Source: Streptomyces galbus (lineage in GTDB: Bacteria; Actinomycetota; Actinomycetes; Streptomycetales; Streptomycetaceae). From it: 64,000 nt of DNA. The translations under genes and the position numbers were made by a program. The first letter of the stretch is position 1. Each line of letters opens with the position of its first letter. Of the stretch, positions 24,240 through 33,207 are shown piece by piece. The notes beneath the pieces were generated by a model. It saw only the letters and a program-made list of their open reading frames with translations. It made no database searches and was not told the origin of the DNA. Location: the NCBI RefSeq assembly GCF_005280195.1, contig NZ_SZPR01000015.1, positions 140,700 through 204,699 on the forward strand, given 5' to 3'.

Positions 24240-24716
24240 ATGCAGACCTTCCTCCCCGACCCGGACTTCCGCCGCAGCGCGGAACTCCTGGACCGCCGCC
24301 GCCTGGGCAAACAGCGGGTGGAGGCGCTCCAGGTGCTGCGCGGCCTGACCGTCCCCGGGTACGGCTGGCGCAGACACCCGGCCGTGCGGATGTGGCACGG
24401 CTACGAGGAGGCCCTGGTCCGCTACGGCCTGGAGGTCTGCCGGGTGTGGCGGGAGCTGGGCCACCAGGACAGCTGCGCCGCCTCGCTGGTCGCCGGGTAC
24501 GCGGCGGGCCGCCCGCACGCCTCCGTCCGCGACCAGCCAGCCCTCGCCGAGGCCGGGGAGCTGCCGCCCTGGCTCGGCGACGAGGCGTTCCACCTCAGCC
24601 ACCGGTCCGCGCTGGTGCGCAAGGACCCCGGGACGTACGGGCCGCTGTTCCCCGGCACCCCCGACGACCTGCCCTACCTCTGGCCGTCGTCCGACCGGCA
24701 GGCGGCGGTCGCGTAG
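24240..24716 (+). CDS. Pyr_excise-type (MSMEG_6728 family) protein
   Basis: A 158-residue protein starting MQTFLPDPDFRRSAELLDRRRLGKQRVEA, which fits the MSMEG_6728/pyrimidine-dimer-glycosylase-like family (related by fold to T4 endonuclease V). If active it would cut glycosidic bonds at UV photoproducts, but most family members are untested. It ends the 20.3-24.7 kb co-directional run, just 19 bp after the TUDOR-like gene. Confidence 0.75.
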   Translation: MQTFLPDPDFRRSAELLDRRRLGKQRVEALQVLRGLTVPGYGWRRHPAVRMWHGYEEALVRYGLEVCRVWRELGHQDSCAASLVAGYAAGRPHASVRDQPALAEAGELPPWLGDEAFHLSHRSALVRKDPGTYGPLFPGTPDDLPYLWPSSDRQAAVA

Positions 24717-24749
24717 GGCACCCCGCGGACCCCGTCGCCCGGAGCGGGC

Positions 24750-25163
24750 TCACCCCGGGCGGGGCCCCGCGTCGGCGACCCGGAACACCGGCCAGCCGAT
24801 CTCGGTTGCCACCGGTCGGCGGCCGGGGTGTCGCGCGGCCCCACCAGGTAGGTCTCGCGCACCGGGCCGGCCACGGCCAGGGCGTGGTCGGCGACCCACC
24901 TGCCCAGCTCGCCGTAGGTGACGTCGATGGTGTCGTGGGCGCCCGGGTGCACGGTGACCGCCAGCTCCGCGGGTGGCCGCTCGGTGCCCCGGACCCGGCC
25001 CAGGTCCGGCACCGGCGCGGCGACCGGCACGTACCCGAGCACGTCCCCGCGGCCCTCGCTGAACAGCGCGTTGCCGTAGGGGCCGCCCGAGGGACCCGCG
25101 GGCGCGCCGACCACGGCGTCCAGCTCCGCCATCGCGCCCGCGTACCAGGACAGCACGTGCCCA
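24750..25163 (-). pseudogene. Broken GyrI-like/MerR effector-binding domain gene
   Basis: Reading leftwards, LSWYAGAMAELDAVVGAP, YGNALFSEGRGDVLGYVPVA and HDTIDVTYGELGRWVADHALAV match a GyrI-like effector-binding domain. Near 24809 the frame breaks: after DTPAADRW, the expected TEIGWPVFRVA continues in the next frame to a stop at 24750, so one base is lost. The N-terminus of the domain (and any MerR DNA-binding part) is missing; homology ends at about 25160, where a second half gene starts on the other strand. Confidence 0.7.
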
Positions 25164-25164
25164 C

Positions 25165-25436
25165 GGCGGCCGACTGCTTCGGCCGGGGCGGTGGTCGTCG
25201 ACGACGGCTGCACCCACCGCGGCCGCGAGGCGGTCCGGGCGTGGCTGGGGCGGACCTCGTCCGAGTACAGCTACACGACCACCCCGCTGAGCGCCGTCCC
25301 GCACGACGACCGGCACTGGACGGTGACCCAGCGCCTCGAGGGCGACTTCCCCGGCGGCACCGTCGACCTCGCCCACGCCTTCACGCTCGACGAGGACGGA
25401 CGCATCGCCGGGCTCACCATCACCCCGTGCGGGTGA
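25165..25436 (+). pseudogene. 5'-truncated SnoaL/NTF2-like gene
   Basis: The frame reads AVVVDDGCTHRGREAVRAWLG, TSSEYSYTTTPLSAV, QRLEGDFPGGTVDLAHAFTLDEDGRIAGLTI, the middle and end of a SnoaL-like (NTF2-fold) protein. The usual first 30-35 residues are absent. A GTG at 25191 could start an 81-residue product but has no good ribosome site. It abuts the truncated GyrI-like gene head to head, suggesting a deletion took both 5' ends. Confidence 0.65.
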
Positions 25437-25463
25437 ACGGCCCGTTCGTCGGCTCCGGCCGAC

Positions 25464-26177
25464 CTAGGCCGTGTCCTTCGGGCCGCGCAGGACGTCCCGG
25501 GTGATGTCGGCCAGCGTGCGGCCCGTGCGGAAGGCCTCGGCGCGCATGAGCGCGAGGGCGTCCTCACGGCTGACGCCGCGTCGGTCGGCCAGCGCCCGGG
25601 TCGCGCGCGCCGTGTCGAACCAGCGCGCGCGGACCGTGTGCCGCGGCTCCCACGCCGGGGCCGACTGCCCGGGGAGCAGCAGGTCCCGGGCGGGCATCAG
25701 GGCGGCCGTCACCGCGTCGGCCACGGCGGACGCCTGCTCCAGTTCGTCCGCGCCGAGCGCGTGGGCGCGGAGCGCCAGCAGGTCGACCGAGCCGAGGACG
25801 TAGTCACCGAAGAACAGCGGGAGGGCGTAGATCGAGCGCACCTCCGGCAGTCTCTCCCGCACGGTCGCGCCGAACAGCGGCCAGGGCGTCAGGCCGTCCC
25901 GCAGGTCGTGCACGGCCACCGGCTCGCCGGTGCGCGCGGCCGTGATGCACGGCCCCTCCAGCACCGTGAACTGAATGTCCTCCAGCTCCAGCGCGGCGTC
26001 GCCGGACGCGGCCAGCAGCTGGCGGGACGGGGTGTCGGTGAGCAGCGACAACGTGACGCCGTCCACCCCGAGCCCGTCGCACACGGCGGCGCACACCCGT
26101 CGGGGGACCTCCTCGTCGGGGGCGTCCGCCGCGGCCTCCGCGACCAGCCGCACCGCCTTCCCCACGTCCACCGTCAT
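25464..26177 (-). CDS. GAF-ANTAR domain regulator
   Basis: A 237-residue two-domain protein: a GAF sensor (about residues 20-160, with LEGPCITAARTGEPVAVHDL and YALPLFFGDYVLGSVDLL) and a C-terminal ANTAR RNA-binding domain (about 180-232, RARWFDTARATRALADRRG then EDALALMRAEAF). ANTAR proteins bind paired hexaloops in mRNA leaders and prevent termination. GGAGG precedes the ATG at 26177; a longer in-frame extension to 26534 has no coding character. It lies downstream of the malic enzyme gene on the same strand. Confidence 0.88.
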   Translation of the reverse strand: MTVDVGKAVRLVAEAAADAPDEEVPRRVCAAVCDGLGVDGVTLSLLTDTPSRQLLAASGDAALELEDIQFTVLEGPCITAARTGEPVAVHDLRDGLTPWPLFGATVRERLPEVRSIYALPLFFGDYVLGSVDLLALRAHALGADELEQASAVADAVTAALMPARDLLLPGQSAPAWEPRHTVRARWFDTARATRALADRRGVSREDALALMRAEAFRTGRTLADITRDVLRGPKDTA

Positions 26178-26325
26178 CCGGACCTCCGCGACCCGGCCAC
26201 CGCCACACCACGCACGACGCCTCTCCCGTTCCCCCGCGCACCACCGCGCGACGCTCCTCAGGGGTGATCGGGTGCCCCGTGCGCCCGGCCGCACGCCGGT
26301 CACCGGCACGCCGCGCCTCCAGGGC

Positions 26326-27927
26326 TCAGCGGGACGGCTCGTCGTACCGCGGCGACCACTGGGCGCGCGCGACCGCCTCCCGCAGGTCCTCCTCGCCGGC
26401 CCGTGGGGCGACCCCGTCCTCGACGGCCGCCAGGGCCGCGGCCAGGGCGATCTCCCGGGCGGCCGCCCGCATGTCGCGCAGGGGCGGCAGCAACGGCGCG
26501 GGCCGCGATCCGTCCGTGGCGGAGCGCGCGGCACACCGGCCGACGGCGCGGGCGGCCGCGACCATCATCCGGTCGGTGACCCGGGTGGCCCGGGCCGCCG
26601 TCACCGCGAGGCCGATGGCCGGGAAGACGTACACGTTGTTCGCCTGCGCCACCGGCACCTCGTGGCCGTCGACCTCCAGCGGCGGGAACGGCGAGCCGGT
26701 CGCGACCAGGACCCGGCCGTCCGTCCAGCGGGCGAGGTCGGCGGGGTCGGCCTCGGCGTGGGAGGTCGGGTTCGACAGCGGGAAGATCACCGGCCGTTCG
26801 CAGGCGGACGCCATCTGCCGCACGATCTCCTCGGTGAACGCGCCGTGCGCGGTGGACAGACCGATCAGCACGGTCGGCTCCACCCGCCGCACCACCTCGG
26901 CGAGCCCGTACGACTCCCGCTCGTCCCCGCGGGCGTAGACGCGCTGCTCCTCGCTGAGCCCGTCACGGGAGGCGGTGAGCAGGCCGTCGACGTCCACGAA
27001 CCAGAAGCGCGCGCGGGCGTCGTCCGGCGACAGGCCCTCGTCCGTCATCGCGGTGCGGATCATGTCGGCCACGCCGACCGCCGCTGAGCCCGCACCGAGG
27101 ACGACGATCCGCTGGTCGGTGAGCCGGGTGCCCGCGACCGTGATGGCCGTGAGCAGCGCCCCGAGGGCCACGGCCGCGGTGCCCTGGATGTCGTCGTTGA
27201 AGGTCAGCAGGCGGTCCTGGTAGCGGGTGAGGATCGGGCGGGCGTGGGCGGTCGCGAAGTCCTCCCACTGCAGGAGCGTGCCGGGCAGCTCGGCCTCCAC
27301 GGCCGACACCAGCGCCTCCACCAGTTCGTCGTACGCGGCGCCCGTGACACGTCGCTCCCGGCGCCCCAGGTAGTGCGGGTCGGCCAGCAGGTCCTCGTTG
27401 TCGGTGCCCGCGTCCAGCAGGATCGGCAGCGTCCGCGCGGGATGGATGCCGCCGATCGCGGTGTACAGGCTCAGCTTGCCGATCGGGATGCCCATGCCGC
27501 CGACCCCCTGGTCGCCCAGCCCCAGGATGCGCTGGCCGTCCGTCACGACGATGACGTCCACGTCCCGGTGCGGGCGGTTGCCCAGGATCTCCCGGAACCG
27601 GTGCCGGTCCTCGTAGGACAGGAACAGCCCGCGCGGCCGCCGGTAGATCTCGCTGAACCGCCGGCACGCGTCGCCGACGGTCGGCGTGTAGACGACGGGC
27701 AGCATCTCCTCCAGGTGCTCGGTGACCACGCGGTGGAAGAGCACCTCGTTGGTGTCCTGCAACTGGCGCAGGTAGATGTGCCGGTTGAGTGGCTTGTCGT
27801 AGCCGAGGAATGCCGCGTGCGCCCTGCGGGCCTGCTCGTCGAGCGACTCCACGGCGGGCGGGAGCAGCCCCTCCAGCCCGTGGGCGGTCCGCTCGTCGGG
27901 GGTGAACGCGGGTCCGTTCGCTGTCAT
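26326..27927 (-). CDS. NAD-dependent malic enzyme
   Basis: A 533-residue malic enzyme, normal for the large bacterial/eukaryotic type. Recognisable are PVVYTPTVGDACRRF, VTDGQRILGLGDQGVGGMGIPIGK (malate and divalent-metal region), FNDDIQGTAAV and the second dinucleotide motif VVLGAGSAAVGVA. It converts malate to pyruvate and CO2, reducing NAD(P)+. The ATG at 27927 is preferred over the longer frame to 27969; the upstream GGGGAAG is somewhat distant. Confidence 0.92.
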   Translation of the reverse strand: MTANGPAFTPDERTAHGLEGLLPPAVESLDEQARRAHAAFLGYDKPLNRHIYLRQLQDTNEVLFHRVVTEHLEEMLPVVYTPTVGDACRRFSEIYRRPRGLFLSYEDRHRFREILGNRPHRDVDVIVVTDGQRILGLGDQGVGGMGIPIGKLSLYTAIGGIHPARTLPILLDAGTDNEDLLADPHYLGRRERRVTGAAYDELVEALVSAVEAELPGTLLQWEDFATAHARPILTRYQDRLLTFNDDIQGTAAVALGALLTAITVAGTRLTDQRIVVLGAGSAAVGVADMIRTAMTDEGLSPDDARARFWFVDVDGLLTASRDGLSEEQRVYARGDERESYGLAEVVRRVEPTVLIGLSTAHGAFTEEIVRQMASACERPVIFPLSNPTSHAEADPADLARWTDGRVLVATGSPFPPLEVDGHEVPVAQANNVYVFPAIGLAVTAARATRVTDRMMVAAARAVGRCAARSATDGSRPAPLLPPLRDMRAAAREIALAAALAAVEDGVAPRAGEEDLREAVARAQWSPRYDEPSR

Positions 27928-28047
27928 GGTGAGGGGTCTTCCCCGGTCGCTCACGCGGCGACGCGGCAAGGGGCTGAGGAACCCCTATGGCCCAGGCCGC
28001 CGGTGGGCGTGCGCGTGGGCGGGGGCGCGGATGTCGGCGTCGGGCGG

Positions 28048-29133
28048 CTACGGCGTGGCCGGCAGCCGGACCGTCACGGCCAGGCCGCCCGCGGGACCGG
28101 GGTGCAGGGTGAGGGTCCCGCCGTGGGCGCGGACGATGCTGCGCACGATGGCCAGGCCGAGGCCGACTCCGGCGTGCTCGTCGGTGCGGACGCGTTCCGT
28201 GCCCCGTCGGAAGGGCTCCGTCAGGGTCGGTACCAGGTCCGGCGGGACCGGGCGGCCGGTGTTCGCCACGCGCAGCACGGCGGCGCCACCGGACGTCTCC
28301 GTACGGACCGTCACGGTGCCGTCGGCGGGGAGGTTGTGGACGATGCCGTTCTGGACGAGGTTCGTCACCACCCGCAGCAGGAGTTCGGCCGAGCCGCTGG
28401 TGCGGGCCGGCCCGCCGGTGACGTCGAGCGTGACGCCGCGCTGTTCGGCGAGGGGCAGCAGCGTCTCGGCGGCCTCCTCGGCGATCAGGGAGAGGTCGAC
28501 GGGTTCGCGGGTGAACGTCCCGCTGTCGCCGCGGCTGAGCAGCAGGAGGGCGTCGGTGAGGCCGATCGCCCGGGTGTTGACGGCGTGCAGGCGTGCGATG
28601 AGCTCTTCCCGGTCGCGCGTGGGGTCCTTGCGGGCGACGTCAAGGAGCGTCCGCGAGATCGCGAGCGGGGTGCGCAGCTCGTGGGAGGCGTTGGCGGCGA
28701 ACCGCCGCTGCTCGTCCACGTGGGACTCCAACTGGTCGAGCATCGAGTCGAACGTGTCGGCGAGCTCCCGGAACTCGTCCTGACGGTCCGTCATGCGGAT
28801 CCGGTGGGACAGGGAGCCGTTCCCCGCCGACCGTGCGGCGTCCGTGATCCGGTCCAGCGGCGCGAGCATCCGGCCGGCGAGCAACCAGCCCCCCACCAGG
28901 CCGAACACGAGGAGGAAGGCCATCGCCTCGGCCGCGGCGGGGGCGAACGTGTGCACCAGGAGGTACCGGTTGGGGGAGACCCCGAGCAGGCCCTGGTCGT
29001 TGTCGGGGACGTAGCGCAGCAGGTACCACCACACCACGGCGAGCAGCAGGGCACCGGCGACGGCCAGGAACCCGGCGTAGCTGAGGGCGAGCTTCGCCCG
29101 CGCACTGGACCCGAGCCGCGGGCGCCTAGCCAC
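28048..29133 (-). CDS. Two-component sensor histidine kinase
   Basis: A 361-residue membrane kinase: two membrane helices (about residues 15-35 and 70-90) with a short 35-residue outside loop, a HAMP linker (RMLAPLDRITDAARS), the phosphoacceptor motif NASHELRTPLAISR, and an HATPase domain with NLVQNGIVHN and GVGLGLAIVRSIVRAHGG. The small sensor loop suggests it senses within or near the membrane. It overlaps the response regulator gene by 8 bp, so the pair is one operon. Confidence 0.9.
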   Translation of the reverse strand: MARRPRLGSSARAKLALSYAGFLAVAGALLLAVVWWYLLRYVPDNDQGLLGVSPNRYLLVHTFAPAAAEAMAFLLVFGLVGGWLLAGRMLAPLDRITDAARSAGNGSLSHRIRMTDRQDEFRELADTFDSMLDQLESHVDEQRRFAANASHELRTPLAISRTLLDVARKDPTRDREELIARLHAVNTRAIGLTDALLLLSRGDSGTFTREPVDLSLIAEEAAETLLPLAEQRGVTLDVTGGPARTSGSAELLLRVVTNLVQNGIVHNLPADGTVTVRTETSGGAAVLRVANTGRPVPPDLVPTLTEPFRRGTERVRTDEHAGVGLGLAIVRSIVRAHGGTLTLHPGPAGGLAVTVRLPATP

Positions 29134-29854
29134 GTCGGCGCCCGGGGCGGGGAGCGGGCCCGGCAGCGCCGTCGCCGCCGGGCTCCGGCTCGGGGCCCGC
29201 GTCGATGCGGTAGCCGACCCCCGGCACCGTGGCGATCACCCACGGCTCGCCGAGCCGCTTCCGCAGCGCCGAGACGGTGATCCGTACGGCGTTGGTGAGC
29301 GGGTCGGCGTTCTCGTCCCAGGCCCGTTCCAGCAGTTCCTCGGCGCTGACGACCCCGCCCTCGGCGGCGACGAGGACCTCCAGCACCGCGAACTGCTTGC
29401 GGGTCAGGGCGACGTACCGCCCGTCGCGGTGGACCTCCCGGCGGAACGGGTCGAGCCGCAGCCCGACGATCTCGCGCACCGGGGGCCGGGCGTACGCGCG
29501 CCGGCGGTCCAGCGCCCTCAGCCGCAGGACGAGTTCCCGCAGGTCGAACGGCTTGGTGAGGTAGTCGTCGGCCCCGAGCTCGAACCCGGACGCCTTGTCG
29601 TCGATCCGGTCGGCGGCGGTGAGCATGAGGATCGGGATGCCGCTGCCGGAGGCGACGATGCGACGGGCGACCTCGTCGCCGGAGGGGCCGGGGATGTCTC
29701 GGTCGAGGACGGCCAGGTCGTAGGAGTTGACGCCGAGCAGCTCCAGGGCGGCGTGACCGTCCCCCGCGATGTCGGCGGCGATCGCCTCGAGCCGCAGCCC
29801 GTCCCGGACGGCCTCGGCGAGGTACGGCTCGTCCTCCACGATCAGTACACGCAT
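29126..29854 (-). CDS. OmpR-family response regulator
   Basis: A 242-residue regulator: receiver domain (MRVLIVEDEPYLAEAV; phospho-Asp in DLAVLDRDIPGPSG; Lys in YLTKPF) and an OmpR-type winged helix (YVALTRKQFAVLEVL ... VRITVSALRKRLGEPWVIATVPGVGYRID). The tail is Pro/Arg/Gly-rich. It is translated just before the kinase at 29133 with an 8-bp overlap. The ATG at 29854 begins the conserved receiver motif. Confidence 0.9.
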   Translation of the reverse strand: MRVLIVEDEPYLAEAVRDGLRLEAIAADIAGDGHAALELLGVNSYDLAVLDRDIPGPSGDEVARRIVASGSGIPILMLTAADRIDDKASGFELGADDYLTKPFDLRELVLRLRALDRRRAYARPPVREIVGLRLDPFRREVHRDGRYVALTRKQFAVLEVLVAAEGGVVSAEELLERAWDENADPLTNAVRITVSALRKRLGEPWVIATVPGVGYRIDAGPEPEPGGDGAAGPAPRPGRRRG

Positions 29855-30029
29855 GTCAGCAGCGTAGGCAGCACGGCATATCGCCGCCGTATGCGAGGCC
29901 GGCGGCCAACCTTCCCCGGTGGGGCTGGCTGCGCTCGCCTCTTCCGCAGCCCGCCCGACCGGACGCTGCCGGGCTCGACGAGGACGGAGGCGGCGAACAG
30001 AGCTGACGCGGGGTCCGCCGCGCTGTGGC

Positions 30030-30425
30030 TCAGTGCCCGGCGGCGGCCGGGACGGTCGCGGGGGCCGGGGAGTCGTGCAGCCCCAAGCGCAGGTGCTCGA
30101 CGTGGTAGAGGGCCTGGTCGAGGAGCTCCGCGACGTGGTTGTCGTACAGCGAGTAGACGATGGAGCGGCCCTGCCGCTCGCCGGTGACCAGACCGAGGTT
30201 GCGCAGGAGCCGGAGCTGGTGGGAGCAGGCGGAGGCTTCCATGCCGACGGCTTCGGCCAGTTCTCCGACCGCGCACGGGCCTTCCTGGAGGCGGGCCAGG
30301 ATGTAGAGCCGGGAGGGCGTGGCCAGGGCCTGGAGGGTGGCGGCGACATCGGCGGTACCGACCGCGTCGAGGCGTTCGCGGGTGCTGGCGCTGCTCGTGG
30401 CGGTGGTGTCGCGTCCGTGGCCCAT
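30030..30425 (-). CDS. ArsR/SmtB-family metal sensor (alpha-5 zinc-site type)
   Basis: A 131-residue winged-helix repressor with ELAEAVGMEASACSHQLRLLRNLGLV as the DNA-binding helices. The last helix carries Asp95, His97, His108 and His111, the spacing D-x-H-(10)-H-x-x-E/H of the alpha-5 zinc site of SmtB/CzrA. Cysteines of the alpha-3 cadmium/lead motif (CVC) are absent, which favours zinc or cobalt. It diverges from a P-type metal ATPase, so it should repress the efflux operon until metal binds. Confidence 0.88.
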   Translation of the reverse strand: MGHGRDTTATSSASTRERLDAVGTADVAATLQALATPSRLYILARLQEGPCAVGELAEAVGMEASACSHQLRLLRNLGLVTGERQGRSIVYSLYDNHVAELLDQALYHVEHLRLGLHDSPAPATVPAAAGH

Positions 30426-30448
30426 GGGCCCATCATACCGGTGACACT

Positions 30449-30462
30449 TGAAGACCTGTTCA
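30449..30462. promoter_or_regulatory. SmtB-type operator between ArsR and ATPase genes
   Basis: TGAA-N6-TTCA (30449-30462) within a longer imperfect repeat (7 of 9 outer positions pair). This matches the TGAAxx-xx-xxTTCA core of SmtB/CzrA operators and lies centrally between the divergent starts. A possible ATG for the ATPase at 30464 abuts it, supporting the later start at 30515. Confidence 0.6.
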
Positions 30463-30514
30463 GATGTACGGTGGAGGTGTTGCAGTCGTTCTGCCCGTGA
30501 AGGGTTGTTCTGTC

Positions 30515-32494
30515 ATGCCTTCAGTCCTGGACCAGCAGCGGTCCGCACCACCCGTCGGTGCCGTCCGGCCGGCCCCGCCCCGGCGCCGCACCCGCGTCCT
30601 GGCGCTGCCGGAAGCCCGGTGGGCGCTCGCGGCGCTCGCGCTGTTCCTGCTCGCGCTGCCGGTCCACCTGCTGGGCGGACCGGCATGGCTGTGGGGCACC
30701 CTGTTCGCCGCGACGTACGTCACGGGTGGCTGGGAGCCGGGCTGGGAGGGATGCAAGGCCCTGAAGGAGAAGACGCTGGACGTGGACCTGCTGATGGTCG
30801 TCGCCGCCCTGGGGGCTGCCGCGATCGGACAGGCCCTCGACGGCGCGCTGCTGATCGTCATCTTCGCCACCTCCGGCGCCCTGGAAGCCGTCGCGACCGC
30901 CCGCACCGCCGACTCCGTGCGCGGGCTGCTCGACCTCACCCCCACGACCGCGACCCGGATCCTGCCCGACGGCACCGAGGAGACGGTCGACACCGAGCAT
31001 CTGGCGGTCGGGGACACGATCCGGGTCCGGCCCGGCGAGCGGGTCGGCGCGGACGGTCGGGTTCTGGACGGGGTCAGCGACGTCGACCAGGCCACCATCA
31101 CCGGCGAGCCCCTCCCCGTCGCCAAACAGGCCGGGGACGAGGTGTTCGCCGGCACCGTCAACGGCATCGGCGCCCTGCGCGTACGCATCGAGCGCGACCC
31201 CTCGGACTCGGTGATCGCCCGGATCGTGAAGATGGTCGAGGAAGCCTCCGAGACCAAGGCCCCCACCCAGCTGTCCATCGAGAGGATCGAGCAGCGCTAC
31301 TCGATCGGCATGGTGATCGCGACCCTCGCCGTCTTCGCCGTCCCGCTCGCCCTCGGCAGCACCCTCTCCTCGGCGCTGCTGCGGGCCATGACTTTCATGA
31401 TCGTCGCCTCGCCGTGCGCGGTCGTGCTCTCCACCATGCCGCCGCTGCTGTCGGCCATCGCCAACGCCGGCCGGCGCGGTGTGCTCGCCAAGTCCGCCGT
31501 CGTCATGGAACGCCTCGGCCAGATCGACACCGTCGCCCTGGACAAGACCGGCACCCTCACCGAAGGCACCCCCCGCGTCACCGACCTGCGACCGCTGCCC
31601 GGCAGCGGCCTGGACCAGGACACGCTTCTCGTCCTGGCAGCGTCGGCCGAGCACCCCAGTGAGCACCCGCTCGCCCGGGCCGTCGTCGCCGCCGCACACG
31701 AACGCGGCCTGCCCCTGAGCCACGCCGAGGACTTCACCTCCAGCCCCGGCCAAGGCGTCACCGCCACCGTCGACGGCCACAGCCTCACCATCGGCGCCCC
31801 CGCCCGGCTGCTGGACCGCCCCGCCCACCAGCCGCACCGGGCGGTGGTGGCCGAACTGGAAGAGGCCGGACGCACCGCGGTTGTCGTCCTGCGCGGCCAG
31901 CAACCGGTGGGCGTGCTCGGGATCGCGGACCGGCTGCGGCCGGACGCCTCAGCCACCGTCGCCGCCCTCACCCGCCTGACCGGCCACCCGCCCGTCCTGC
32001 TGACCGGCGACAACGAACGCGCCGCCCGGCACTTGGCCGCCGAGGTCGGCATCACCGACGTACGCGCCCACCTGCTGCCCCAGGACAAAGTGACGGCCGT
32101 CAAGGAATGGGAGAGTCAAGGACGCCGGGTGCTGGTCGTCGGCGACGGCGTCAACGACGCCCCCGCCCTGGCCGCCGCGCACTCCGGGATCGCGATGGGC
32201 AAGGCGGGCGCCGACCTCGCCCTGGAGACCGCCGACGCCGTCGTCGTCCGCGACGAACTCGCCACCGTCCCTTCGATCGTTCAGCTCTCCCGCACCGCAC
32301 GCCGCCTCGTCGTGCAGAATCTGCTGATCGCCGGAACCTTCATCGCCGTCCTGGTCGCCTGGGACTTGATCGGCACCCTGCCCCTGCCCCTCGGCGTCGC
32401 CGGCCACGAGGGCTCCACCGTCATCGTCGGCCTCAACGGCCTGCGCCTGCTGCGCGAGGCCGCCTGGCCCCGCCTCACCAAGGACACCGCGTGA
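30515..32494 (+). CDS. P1B-type heavy-metal translocating ATPase (Zn/Cd/Co-type)
   Basis: A 659-residue P-type ATPase. Motifs: actuator TITGEPLPVAKQAGDEV, membrane SPCA (Ser299-Pro-Cys301), phosphorylation DKTGTLTEG (Asp343), HPSEHPLARA, and hinge VGDGVNDAPALAAA. SPC usually handles Zn2+, Cd2+ or Pb2+; the N-terminal CXXC metal domain of many relatives is missing. It pumps metal out of the cytoplasm. Start options are 30464, 30497 and 30515; I chose 30515 since the first abuts the operator. The stop overlaps the ferredoxin start (GTGA). Confidence 0.9.
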   Translation: MPSVLDQQRSAPPVGAVRPAPPRRRTRVLALPEARWALAALALFLLALPVHLLGGPAWLWGTLFAATYVTGGWEPGWEGCKALKEKTLDVDLLMVVAALGAAAIGQALDGALLIVIFATSGALEAVATARTADSVRGLLDLTPTTATRILPDGTEETVDTEHLAVGDTIRVRPGERVGADGRVLDGVSDVDQATITGEPLPVAKQAGDEVFAGTVNGIGALRVRIERDPSDSVIARIVKMVEEASETKAPTQLSIERIEQRYSIGMVIATLAVFAVPLALGSTLSSALLRAMTFMIVASPCAVVLSTMPPLLSAIANAGRRGVLAKSAVVMERLGQIDTVALDKTGTLTEGTPRVTDLRPLPGSGLDQDTLLVLAASAEHPSEHPLARAVVAAAHERGLPLSHAEDFTSSPGQGVTATVDGHSLTIGAPARLLDRPAHQPHRAVVAELEEAGRTAVVVLRGQQPVGVLGIADRLRPDASATVAALTRLTGHPPVLLTGDNERAARHLAAEVGITDVRAHLLPQDKVTAVKEWESQGRRVLVVGDGVNDAPALAAAHSGIAMGKAGADLALETADAVVVRDELATVPSIVQLSRTARRLVVQNLLIAGTFIAVLVAWDLIGTLPLPLGVAGHEGSTVIVGLNGLRLLREAAWPRLTKDTA

Positions 32495-32898
32495 GCAAAC
32501 GCACCCGCCGTGCGGCCCCCGCCCCGGGGGCCGCACGTCCCACCGTCACCGTGTGCCGCGGCTGCTGCTGCGGAACGCCCAAGATTCCCGGCCTCGACCA
32601 CGCCGCCCAACTCCGCGCCCTGCGCCAGGCCCTCGACGGCATCGCGACCGTACGCGTCACCGACTGCCTCGATGCCTGCGAGCGCGCCAACGTCGTCGTC
32701 GTCCAGCCCTCCGCCGAAGGCCGTAGGAACGGCGGCCGCCCCGTCTGGCTCGGCCTCGTCAACGACCCCGAGGCCACTGCCGACATCACCGCCTGGATCA
32801 AGGACGGCGGCCCCGGCCTCACTGACCCGCCCGGCATCCTCGACCTCTACACCTTCCGCCCCTCGCGCCGCGTCCAGGCCGAACTGCACGAGGCATGA
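32491..32898 (+). CDS. Thioredoxin-like [2Fe-2S] ferredoxin-domain protein
   Basis: A 135-residue protein. The cluster motif is VTVCRGCCCGTPKIPG (Cys22, 25, 26, 27) with a second pair Cys59 and Cys63 (TDCLDACERANVVVV), as in thioredoxin-like 2Fe-2S ferredoxins. The GTG at 32491 overlaps the ATPase stop in GTGA, so both are made from one mRNA in a fixed ratio. It may supply electrons, or its cysteine cluster may buffer or deliver metal to the pump (inference). Confidence 0.8.
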   Translation: MSKRTRRAAPAPGAARPTVTVCRGCCCGTPKIPGLDHAAQLRALRQALDGIATVRVTDCLDACERANVVVVQPSAEGRRNGGRPVWLGLVNDPEATADITAWIKDGGPGLTDPPGILDLYTFRPSRRVQAELHEA

Positions 32899-33207
32899 CG
32901 CTCCGCGACCGGCCGCCTGTCGCCGAACGTTCTCGTACCGCGACTGCACACGCCGGTATCCGCCGTGGGTGCGCACGTCGATGGGTCTGCTCGTGTGGGC
33001 CGGCGTCGGCCTGATCGGCGGTGGGGGCGGCGAGGGCGAGCGGCCCGGTCCCGGCGGGGCGGCCCCAGCGCTTGGTGAGGACGACACCGCCGGCCATCCC
33101 GGCCGTACCGCCGAGGCCGGCGAGCACCCCGAGCACCTTCGGCCGGCTGATACCCACCGACGCCTGGCGCGCGACTACGAAGCCCCGCCGACCCGCTCCG
33201 AGAAGCG
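32899..33207 (-). other. Gap with a possible small or truncated gene
   Basis: On the - strand a GTG-started frame from 33157 begins MGISRPKVLGVLAGLGGTAGMAGGVV, which looks like a genuine membrane or signal-peptide start, but downstream (after about residue 50) it becomes Arg-rich noise running into the ferredoxin gene. It may be the 5' remnant of a decayed gene, or chance. Nothing else is seen here. Confidence 0.3.

Noticed and set aside
20341..24716. Carotenoid biosynthetic cluster
   Set aside because: The desaturase-like gene lacks any crtE, crtB or crtY neighbour; SRPBCC and SDR partners fit other chemistry.
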